A stretch of DNA of 64,000 bases, taken from positions 27,299,533-27,363,532 of the forward strand of contig CM062289.1 of the NCBI GenBank assembly GCA_031216915.1, written 5' to 3'. Every line of letters starts with the position of its first letter. Position 1 is the first letter of the stretch. The DNA is from Pictodentalium vernedei. Lineage: Eukaryota; Mollusca; Scaphopoda; Dentaliida; Dentaliidae. The translations under genes and the position numbers were made by a program. This document shows positions 54,300 through 64,000 of the stretch, in pieces. The notes under the pieces are model-generated. The model had not been told where the DNA came from, made no database searches, and was given only the letters and a program-made list of their open reading frames with translations.

Positions 54300-54740
54300 T
54301 ACAGTGCAACCCTGTAAATTGAATAGCCACTTTGCCAGGGAAAAATATTTCATTTCAATTAACAATATACAATTAATAGAAATTGGGTCAGTTTCCTTTC
54401 TTCTAGCTATAAACTGGGCATTTAATCTATTACATCTTGTTTGACAGAGCTCATTGAGCTCTGTCAAACAAGATATAATAGATTAAATGCCGACATGTAT
54501 ATTACATGCATTGAGGCCAAAAATGTCTATAAATGTGGTAAATTCAATACATGTCAGAGTAATTCTACAGATTACAAGATTTTTTCATTCACTTAACAGG
54601 AGTTTACTCTATGACCTATATGCAATTAACAGGTCAAATTTTGTACTGAAAGTGTGGTAAATGGTTTGGTGTGTGCAAGTTATATATAATTAACAGGGCT
54701 ATTCAATTAAAAGATATACAATTAAGTAGGTTCCATTGTA
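54300..54740. mobile_element. Family C element (copy C6)
   Basis: TA-CAGTGCAACCCTGTAAATTG to AATTAAGTAGGTTCCATTG-TA. Hairpin CTTGTTTGACAGAGCTCATTG and its inverse at about 54437-54475. Confidence 0.88.
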
Positions 54741-55338
54741 CTATAAATTTTGAATACACTGTGGTACTGGTTTCCAAAAACGTCTACAATTAAGAAAGGG
54801 TTAATTAAATTAATTGTGTATGTATACAACATCATTATCATTATACAACTTTACGAGCCATTCTTTATCATATGTTGCAGGGTATGTGGAGTGACTTTTA
54901 ATTTTAGGGGAGTAAGTGGGGTTCTGGGATCCTCTCCCAGAAAATCGTGTCAAATTTTGGGACCTTATAAGTGATCTGGGTGGTTTTAGAGCACTTGTGA
55001 ACTATAACTGCAACCACTTGGTGCGTGTAGCCCCCTAACTCCCTAAAATTGCCCAGATTGCACAATAGGCGTACATTGTGTAGTCTGAAACACTACTGTT
55101 TGGGTTGTTACTAAACACTGCTCCAACACCGACTTCGATAATACTCATATGAAAAGTAATTTCTTTGGTAATAAGGGTAGCAAATAATATAACTAGCAAT
55201 TAAGGGTATAAACACGTCAAACAGGATAATAATGTAATCCTTTTTGAAATTCATTTATTTACTATTTTCTGATATTTTGAAATTGCTGGCGAAGAAAGTG
55301 ATGCGGCTGCACTTCAAACATAAAAGCATTACATTCCT
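54741..55338. other. Unclassified sequence
   Basis: No repeat family or gene recognised. Confidence 0.3.
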
Positions 55339-55360
55339 CCCCCCTCCCCCCCCCCCCCCC
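55339..55360 (+). promoter_or_regulatory. Sense-strand C-tract downstream of PCBP
   Basis: C6-T-C15 on the PCBP sense strand, about 8 kb after the stop. If the 3' UTR reaches this far it would be a strong poly(rC) ligand. Confidence 0.3.
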
Positions 55361-58260
55361 AATTCCTTTGCATTAAAATGATGTAGCTGAATCCCAAACA
55401 AAAACAAAAAAATACATTTTTCCCCTTTTTGCATGAAAATGATCTGTGGGGTTTGTTATAATAATGATGTTGTATATAAGCATTTGATAATATATATTTA
55501 ATAACATTTGTGGGTGCATAATTAAAAAATATATTGCGATGTTTATTGTGAAAACTGCAATATTTTTAAAAGTGTCTTTTTATATTCATCATTCATCAAT
55601 TCATAATTTATAACTAATTAGATTTATTTATAATGTCAACGTTTCAATTATGTACATACAGATTTCCACTGATCATTTTTAGTTGTCAGCCTAAAAAAGT
55701 TTGATTACATATATATTGCTGGTATCTATGAGGTAAATTTTGTCTAAGTTATGATTATCAACTAAATATCAATATTTTGTCAAATATATAAGTGTCTAAA
55801 TGGATTCTAGATTGTCTAACATATTATAATTATATACAGTATATTATTCAGATAGTGAAATTTAAACAAATGAAAATAATATATGCATAAATTGTATTAC
55901 AGTTTCATGTATACAGTTTTGGTAACCCCTTTATGTACAGTACAGTCGCTGTTGAATGGTTGTAATCCACGCATGGGCAGTGATGTCCATGCATGCAGGT
56001 AATAAAAAATCATCAGCAGCAAAATTTTAATTAATGAAGCACCGGGTTGTACCCGGTGCTTCATTAATTAAAATTTTGATGATTATTCCTATAATTAGTG
56101 TTTGCAATATAATATTATTGCATCTGTGGAAATATTACCCACCATGTGGAAAGTGACCAGTCCACGGCGGCTCTACTGTAACACATCCCATAAACAGTGT
56201 TCACATTGTCGGGTGCCAATTGCCCTAAAAAAATTGATTTGGCAGCAAAAAATCTTAATTGGCTAAAATTTTGGTACCAAAAATGTTTCTTCGGCTTGTG
56301 AAGGAATGTCATTGCAGCAGTGAAGAGTGATTGATGACGAAAAAAAAATTACATCTGTTCCAGAGAAATGTAAAAAAATCAGCTGACAATAAAGACGGAA
56401 ACAATAATCTTTTTTCACGAAACACTCTCAAACCCAGTGATTTTGTCAATAAGGTGTTAGGATTAGTGTTTGAACAAACTTTTAATGTTAATTGACAGTG
56501 TGTGGTAACAAGGCTTTGTTTTTCACTTCAGAAGGATATAAATTAGATATAAGATATAAATTTCTTTAAGTGAAAACTGTTTGATATAACAATTAATTTT
56601 CTTCCGAATTTTGTTCAACTCCATTTGAGGAATTGCCACTAAAATGTTTGACCTGACAATTATTCAAAATTCCCGAGAGAAAACACAATCAGCCTCTTCT
56701 AACTGTCAGCCTGAAGGCTGCTTTTTTCAGGAATATGTAAATATATTTTTTATTGGAAAATGCAGCCTCTTCCCAAACTTTATGGATTTACTTTTGAACA
56801 ATTTTCAACTGGTTACAGAAAAAAATAATTATCTACAAATTGTTGATAGTTAACGTTTAGTTAGTTCCACTCTCACGTCTCTTCCAAAAATAGATATTGA
56901 AAAAGCGAATCTTCCTCTAGATAATTGTTTATTAATAGTTTGTACATGATTAGTTACCTTTTAAATAGTCCATTTTCTTCCCACGTACATCAGACCTTTT
57001 GTCTTCCATCCAGTTTTACCCATAATTATGAATATAATTCCATAATTGTAGATATATTTGCTTATATTTTGTTGATTTAAACTTGATAAGATTTCAAACC
57101 TTGGTTGTGTAACTTCTCAGAGGTATTTTGGTTGTCTGTAAGGAAAGTTTTATCAAAACCATCCTGTCAATTCAAAACGGAGTATTTCAGACTAAATGTA
57201 GGTCCTTGCAAATTTGGAAGAAGAAACAACACAAATTTTACACCAAAACTGGAAATTATATGTCAAAATCATTTTCTTGTAGACTTAAAAAATAAAAAGC
57301 CATGAATCAATAAATTGAACAGTCATTTTTATATTTGTTTTTAAATACGGAAATTTGCATACATTCCTCTTTTAAAATAGATACCGGATGTACTACGAAT
57401 TACTGTGAAGTGATTCTCCTCTCCAGATAATTTTTTAAAATTTAATGAGAAAAACCACACGAAGTCTCAGAACCGTTTGGCCCAGAGACCACCACCCTGC
57501 TTGTGTCCATTTTTCTTTTTCTGAGAAATTGTAAATTTCCATTGTTTCAACTCATGACGTTTCAGCTCATTTACCCATTAGGGGGTGTTTTGTATCAATG
57601 TTTATTTATCGCAAGCAGTATGTTAGACAATCTAGAATAATTTATACACATTAGTTTCTCGCAATATCCAACTTTTGATTCTAGAATTGATGTATCAGTG
57701 TTTCAAACTGTTTTTAAGGGTTGAGAGAAGGGCATACCCAGCTCCCATCTTTGATTTCATGTCTACAGCACTACTTGTGGCTGTCTTTATCCATCCCTCA
57801 GTTAAAAAGCATAGCGGCATTCTACCAAAATTCCTTCATATTACCCTGCTGTATCAGGTGTTTGGGACAATCCCATGGTGCATTTATTTACAATGGATTG
57901 TACTAATGCAAAAATGCCCTCTCACCACTCCCCTGTTGTAAAAACAGGTCTGCATATATGGTTATTTTCATTTATTATTGGGATGTAGGAGATCTAAAGG
58001 CATAAAAACAAAACCTCATTTCTGACTTGAATTCCATATATGGATTCCAAGCGTCAGTTAGGAAAAGTTTTAAAAATAGAAGTGACTTCAACCTGTGTTA
58101 AACGTGTATTAAATTTAGTGAACATGTAGATAAAGTGATAGATCTAATCATATTTACATTCATAAATTCATCGGATTATCATTAGTGCTAGTTTATCTCC
58201 TAAATACTCACACGATAAGCTGACTCATATTCGTTTTCAGATTTTAGTTTCTTATTCGTA
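55361..58260. other. Repeat-poor AT-rich stretch
   Basis: Apart from one hairpin (56008-56084), no dispersed family seen elsewhere in the window is present across about 2.9 kb. AATAAA hexamers near 57290-57312. Short frames (for example 57675-57941) have no recognised domain. Candidate long 3' UTR or conserved non-coding DNA. Confidence 0.4.
56008..56084. repeat. Hairpin with about 36-bp arms
   Basis: AAAATTTTAATTAATGAAGC and ACCGGGTT, then the inverse with a minimal loop. Outer arms ATCATCA...TGATGAT. Confidence 0.88.
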
Positions 58261-58380
58261 ATTTGAATAGGGCCCTGTGAGATTTCAAAATTCAATTCCA
58301 TTTGAGATTGCCCCGACGAATCAGTTCAATTACAGTGGTGCTGAATCTGAAATTTTTAAATCTTCAAGATGTTCTGTGCT

Positions 58381-58442
58381 TTGATCTCTTCTTCTCTCAC
58401 CGGGTCTCCTGTATAGGAGACCTGGTGAGAGAAGAAGAGATC
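58381..58442. repeat. Hairpin with about 27-bp arms
   Basis: GATCTCTTCTTCTCTCACCG and GGTCTCC, short TGTATA loop, then the inverse with one mismatch. Confidence 0.88.
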
Positions 58443-58510
58443 AGTGTGGTTCTGGCTTAGAGGCCACATCGATTCCGTTTCTGGCATATTCCTTTTCTTC
58501 TTGACTTCCA

Positions 58511-58813
58511 CGGATTTTTTTAAAGCTTATTTGTTTTACAATGATTGGCGAACAAGTTATGCAACTTATATTAACGCCTCTCCTTGGCCCAAATGGTGCA
58601 GGTGTGTAGTGGGATTTTTAGCCTGCACAGAGTGTGTCTCTTTCCACACAGAGGGCGGCCATTTTACGTCCCCACCCGATAGGATGGTATGCTGTGACTG
58701 TATCAACCCCACAATTGATGCTGACAGAGAGTGTTCGGACACCTCGAGTACTTTCCCCGACCGCGAATTGATCCCTGGCATGAGAGACTAGCGCACTTAT
58801 CCACTCGGCATCC
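58511..58813 (-). mobile_element. tRNA(Ser/Leu)-like SINE, reversed
   Basis: The minus strand matches 724-1087: GCCGAGTGGATAAGTGCGCT head, ACTCTCTGTCAGCATCAATT body, CAAATAAGC-type end. Flanking ACTTCCA at 58504-58510 and 58814-58820 is a short candidate duplication. Confidence 0.88.
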
Positions 58814-58878
58814 ACTTCCATAGATCGATGAGTGTCCGTTGATTACAATACTGACATTATTTTCCATACTCTACAGTT

Positions 58879-59096
58879 TTAACCTTTTACCTAACATGAA
58901 AAACAGACGGTACTTGTAAAAAAATTCTTGAATAACTAATTTTTTTCCATTTTTTGTCTCAAAAACATAGGGATAAACATAACCTATGTTTTTGAGACAA
59001 AAAATGAAAAAAATTGTGAAAATTTATTGGCGATTTTTTAGATTAGCGCTGGCCGGTTTTGGTCTTTACGTTGGGTAAAGGGTTAAGAAGGGACAT
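58879..59096. mobile_element. Family B MITE that lost its hairpin centre (copy B6)
   Basis: TTAA-CCTTTTACCTAACATG to TACGTTGGGTAAAGGG-TTAA. The left arm stops at CAAAAACATAGG and the right arm starts at ATAACCTATGTTTTTG, so about 45 bp of palindrome centre are missing. Confidence 0.88.
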
Positions 59097-60031
59097 TTTC
59101 TACAACTTGAAAAGCCTCGATTTGATTCTAGATTCTATTAGATTCGACATATTTTGCCTGATTCAATTCGAGATTTGATTCAACCCCAAATTGGAGATTC
59201 TCGGGGCCCTAAATTTGAACATAGCTGACAATTTTTGTTATTGGAATAGTTTTACATAACTATTAGCTCCCCTTAATTTTCCTAAAGTTGTTTGTAAATT
59301 TAACACTAAGTATATGGAAATTTTAGATAAAAATAGAAATTTCGAAATAATAGCAAATTTGTATCATCGTTGTGCACATGATTTCAGATTTTTGCATTTT
59401 TTGCTACTTTTAATAAACGAAAACAATAGAAAGCCAAGAGAGATGTCTTGTTCTCGTTTACTAAAAGCAACAAAATGAAACTTGGCTTTATTTTCTATCG
59501 CTGCCACAAGTGTTTCTCGATAATTACACGCTTCCTAATTGGACCGTCCTCGCTCATTTAATACGTTCATGGGAGATAACTTTATCGAAAGTCGATTTTC
59601 ATGACGATTTTAAACAGAGATGTTTCATTCTTTCATTGTGATGCTGAGAGGTTTTGCAAAGCCAGTCTATGTATGTATTCTTGCAGAATAAGGTGCAATA
59701 GCCAGGGCCGGGTATCATAACTCCGCAGAAAAAAACACGCGAAAAACGTTTAGTTCAACACGGCGTATCACTGTGGCGTTATATTGTTATATAATCATAA
59801 TTGATGCACAATTGAACCAGTCCAGCTCAGCTCAGATCTGTATTTTCAAAATGTCACTGATACCTGAATGCAATTTGGGAATTATAAAACTAACGAGGTT
59901 CCACATAATGGCATACAATTATCCACAACAAGCTTCTGTAATGGTTGTTTAAAAGACCATGGCTAAGAAGTAGTGGATAATGCCTTTCTTTAAGAGAAAA
60001 TAATCATTAATTCCATTTGAACAGTCGTCTA
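59097..60031. other. Unclassified sequence
   Basis: Begins with the TTCGATTC dispersed repeat (59110-59215). The rest shows no family or gene. Confidence 0.3.
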
Positions 60032-60033
60032 TA

Positions 60034-60676
60034 CAGTAAAACCTGTCTTGAGAGACCACTGTCTTGAGAGACCACCTGTCTTGTGAGACCACATCTGCCA
60101 GGCACCAATTGGTTTTACTCTATAATGGACCTGCTATGGGAGACCACCTGTCTTGAGAGACCACCTGTCTTGAGAGGCCACTGTAACCTGGTACCAACTT
60201 GTATTTTTATGCCATAATGGACCTGTCTGAGAGACCGCCCCTTTGAAGACTGAAACCATGACAAAAGCTTTTTACCTGTTCTGGAATTGGAAAATCCATT
60301 TTGGTTATACTAACATCATTAAAAGTATTAAAAGCTCTTAATTGGGTTTCAATTGCTAACTCATTAAAGATTGAGATGTTCTTTTTAGACCCCTGTGAAA
60401 AGATTAGGATTATTGCTGAATAAACAATTTCATACACACCTGAAATATTACAGAAGGAATAAAAATAAATTTGTGTTGGAAAATCTTTTTACAAAAACTT
60501 CATAAAAAAAAACAACAACAAAGTAATTACAAAAATCTATTCTTCTCAATTTCTGAACTTTGTGGTTGGTTATTCACTGACTTGAGAAAACCTGAAACCT
60601 GTTATGAGAGACCACCTGTCTTGAGAGACCACTTTTGTGTGGCCCAAAGGGCGGTCTCTCAAGACAGGTTCTACTG
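60034..60676. mobile_element. Family M TA-target MITE (copy M2)
   Basis: CAGTAAAACCTGTCTTGAGA to CTCAAGACAGGTTCTACTG, TA at both edges. The same internal landmarks as M1 in the same order (GAAACCATGACAAAAGCTTT, TTAATTGGGTTTCAATTGC) but without the 67-bp palindrome. Confidence 0.92.
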
Positions 60677-60678
60677 TA

Positions 60679-61610
60679 TTAGGAATTGCCTTCTTGTTAA
60701 GGTAGAGGTTGCAGTTAGTTTGCAGTCAGATGACTGCGATGTTGTGAATTTTAAACATATCTTTTGTGTATATAAAAAGTGCCTTTCTTTAAAAAATATA
60801 GAAAAGACAAAAAATGACTCTTGATCAGTGTATTTTATCAATTCATAATAAATATGTGTGTGATTGTGTTGATTACTTGCAATCAGAGGTATATTTTAAA
60901 TTCTGTTAAATTCCAATCATACGTGTTAATAGTTAGAGAGAGATTATGAACTTCATTTATTGAATCATGAGGTGGAATTTTTTTAATTATCATATTCATT
61001 GACAGTGTAATATTCTGTTGTACAGTGTAGATTTTAAGATTTTAGTAACATTTTAAAGATTCCTCATTAATACCAGAGAATACAGTAAATTGAAGCAAAA
61101 AGTAAGATTTAATAGTTCTGTATCTTTCCTTGTTTTTACCAGCTTTGGATTCTTCCAGTCTTGGAATGTTATTCCCCATTCGTACCCATTGTAGTGAAGT
61201 TGTGATTGATTCCCGTTCTGTTTTATTTTTTTCACGAAAGGAAATAGTATTTTATTTGTGAAATGAAGTATGCATACAAAATAAAAGTGCTATGAGTACA
61301 GTATACAATAATGCCATGCAAAGTGAACACAATGTAGAATCCAGCAGCAAGCGTAATGCTTATTTAAGCTGCCTCCAGCTCAGAATGTGCAGTTTCTAAA
61401 TAATATGGCGAGAAAGTTAAACAACACGTATTTGATAATGGTAGTTATGTTACTAGAGAAATGATATCAAACGTTAAGAAAGTTAACGGAATGAGTGAGT
61501 GTGGGGTACCCAGTAAGAATTGAAAAAAAGCTACATGTAAATGAATGGGTTATGTGCCACTGGGGAGAGATAAATTACGAATGTTTACAGCTGACTCATA
61601 CTTTACTAGT
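60679..61610. other. Unclassified sequence
   Basis: No repeat family or gene recognised. Confidence 0.3.
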
Positions 61611-61611
61611 G

Positions 61612-61680
61612 CAATAGGAATTGGTAACCAAAGCCTGGTTGTAAGTGTTCTAAAAGTGAGTATAAATATTTGGATAAACA
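61612..61680. repeat. Worn repeat P fragment
   Basis: CAATAGGAATTGGTAACCAA and GTTCTAAAAGTGAGTATAAA resemble P at 27410-27500. Confidence 0.45.
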
Positions 61681-61877
61681 TAACCACTGCACACCTGACT
61701 GATGACCAGATATAAAAATTTCAAGCTGAAATTATTTCTCATTAATCAATTCATTCTTGTTCGACAGAGCTCGTTGAGCTCTGTCAAACAAGATTTAATT
61801 GGTTAAATTCCTATTTGCATTATGCAAAACCTTTGCCACAAGGAATTTGGTATTCTGACGTCAGTGTGTAGAGGGTT
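61681..61877. mobile_element. Family D element (copy D6)
   Basis: TAACCACTGCACACCTGACTG to ACGTCAGTGTGTAGAGGGTT. Hairpin CTTGTTCGACAGAGCTCGTTG and its inverse, GAGCTC-GTT-GAGCTC centre. Confidence 0.88.
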
Positions 61878-63742
61878 CACTTGTGCTAATATTTCATTTA
61901 TTGCAATGTAGTATAAACTATATATATAATTGGTGACATCTGATATATATATATATAAATAAGACAATGATATTTTAGACAGGAAATCTGTAATTTAAAA
62001 AAAAAAGGTCTTGAAAACTCCTGTCATTTCATTTAATCTAAGGTGTTAGAACCCTACTCCACATACGAGCGACTGTTGCACAAATCCCGCGGTATGTGTA
62101 GTTTGGATATATATATAGAACCTTATATTAGATTTCAGATCAATCAAATTTGAGAATGTTATTGAATTTGATAGTACCGAGCTATATTTCATCTCCCATC
62201 TTCAGGTCATGATCTATCTGAAAGTAACATAGAATATTCCTTGAAACATTATCAAATAATCACAGTAAGGTAATCTTAAGTCAGTAATCTGAAGATAGAT
62301 GAGAGAATATAACTTGAAGTGATATCTAATCATAATTATCAATGAATCTGAAACTGGTAAGAAACATATGTAAGCTACATACTTTTACATCTTGCTTGTC
62401 TGAATTATTTTTTATTGTATTTTTTTGGTAATGTAGAGTTTACTAATTTTTTCAGGAGTGTATATATAGATCAATTATTGTACAGAGAGGTAAAACTGAA
62501 ATAGTGGTTACTTAAATTATTATGAACAGAAATGTTGCAAAATCCTGATTTTTTTCTCGAGGTTTTTTTTTCCGAAATTTATAATCCTTGTGGCATGATA
62601 TTTTATTGTTGTCATTCCCATTCCATTTCAAAGCATTACATTATAGCTGGATTGCAGCCACCAACGAGCAGATGTGTGAGCTAAGCTGATTTACATTCTT
62701 TTTGTTGGGAACCTTATTCACCCTCTACCTCACATATTGTCATACCGATAAGAAAAATGTCGAGCTGTGATTGGCCACCTTGTCGTGGAACATAAAATCA
62801 CATAGGCAAGCAAGGGAGATAAATTCCGCTTGAAAATTGGAGATGATTTCGTCCAAATATCACCTTATGTGTGGTTGGAAATGTATAGAATCGATTAATC
62901 ATGAAATGATTTGCGAATCATAAGCCTGTAATTTGCTCTAGCTGCCACAAAAAATAACTATAACTTGGAAGCTGAAAGGTTTCGTGAAGATTTGCGTGAA
63001 AAAAATCCAGACACCATCTTCGAACGTTATTCAGCAGCAGTGATAAACGGGCCAATGTTATAATTTCGCGTCCAAAGATGTTAGGGGGGAGGTTAGAAAA
63101 TCACTGCATTAAGGCCATTTTACGATAGCCTTCCAGTATGTCATATCCGTAAACAACAACAAAAAAAAAAAAAATAGAACGTTGCGATGCGTGAATGCTT
63201 TCGTCAGTACGCTACTATTATCATCGCAGAAGGATATTCTATCCTTATGCGATGGCATGCTACCAGCCACCGCAGATCTAGTGAGGTCCCCAGAGTTGAG
63301 ATAACAGTCCTAGCAACTCTTCATAAATTAATCTCCACGAGAACATATTTCTTGGTATTTTATGACCGAAAACATGTAATATGTTCAGAGCCCAGACTTC
63401 AAGGCAGATTGTATGAGTGAGAAGTTGAAATAAAAAAAAAATATTGAGACCTCTATTCACAAGTAACCAATAACATTATTTATTTAACGCCCAATACTTT
63501 CCCCCCAGTTCCAGATTTAAAAGATCTTTTGGGGTGCCTGAATTTGTAGTTTGCCTAAACCTTTGAGATTTTGGTCAGCCCAGTGGATCCTCAGTCCTCA
63601 AAAGTCCCTTCTCAATCTCCACGAATTACACTGTGTGTTCTGAAGAAAAGAAAACTTCTCAGACGTTTTTCTTCTTCAGAAGCCTCGTGATTTGCTATTT
63701 TGATGGTTATCAGCATATATTATATGCAGCCACCGAAAACAG
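61878..63742. other. Repeat-poor stretch with no recognised gene
   Basis: About 1.9 kb without a family seen elsewhere in the window. Frames here (for example 63187-63420) have no recognised domain. Confidence 0.35.
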
Positions 63743-63817
63743 TTTGTCTCCTGAGCTCCAGTGTGTTCTATGTGCCTACTGGCACATGGAACGTATTGGA
63801 ACTCAGGGGACGAGTTG
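63743..63817. repeat. Family J hairpin (copy J2)
   Basis: TGTGTTCTATGTGCC-TACT-GGCACATGGAAC with outer GTCTCCTGAG...CTCAGGGGACGA. Partner of J1. Confidence 0.85.
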
Positions 63818-64000
63818 TTAGGTGGTTGGGGTAGTGTAAACGCATGTAATTGCAAGGTCTTAGTAAAATGACGGACGTGTACTTATTTATTTTCATTGTG
63901 TTTTGATTAGTTAAGAGAAATAATCATTTTTTATAAATAAACAATTCTGTTATTTTAATTCATTATACCTTACTTTGCTCTTACTTTATTTTTTTAGGAT

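Overview
The window is animal nuclear DNA, most likely from a mollusc (a bivalve is my best guess, from repeat style rather than from a marker gene). It is AT-rich and intron-dominated. It carries tRNA- and 5S-derived SINEs and many short palindromic transposon remnants, and there is no bacterial-style gene packing. Only one host gene can be supported: the 3' part of a plus-strand poly(rC)-binding protein gene (PCBP / hnRNP E family). Two exons (4285-4435 and 9204-9323) join in phase to give the third KH domain. A third exon (47080-47383) joins in phase and gives the Pro/Gln- and Ala-rich C-terminus and the stop. KH1 and KH2 must lie upstream of the window.

Layout: 1-4284 is intron with SINE, MITE and a 1.3-kb element (Q). 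4436-9203 is a 4.8-kb intron holding two MITE families, a hAT-like element with an 8-bp target duplication, a sense C-tract and a Crypton-like tyrosine-recombinase fragment. 9324-47079 is a 37.8-kb intron, a layered deposit of transposons. It includes a 2.8-kb satellite of 11-bp units, a 1.15-kb minisatellite of 29-bp units and a 336-bp tandem array. 47384-64000 is the 3' UTR/downstream side with more of the same families and two repeat-poor stretches (about 55.4-58.3 kb and 61.9-63.7 kb).

The main observation concerns the repeats. At least six families of short elements share one design: terminal inverted repeats, AT-rich arms and a nearly perfect central hairpin. Several families are flanked by TTAA (piggyBac-like target), others by TA (mariner-like target). 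Two hairpin cores recur in families whose termini differ, and both are built around GAGCTC-NNN-GAGCTC, so cores appear to be exchanged between families. Some copies have lost the hairpin centre, and one has gained a 67-bp perfect inverted repeat that its sister copy lacks.

SINEs are also modular: the same body carries either a tRNA-like or a 5S-rRNA-like head and either of two tails. Six of them have perfect 12-14 bp target duplications. Both KH3 exons have a transposon ending 24-62 bp before their splice acceptor. Family letters (A-S) are my own labels. Boundaries were read by eye and may be off by a few to tens of bases.
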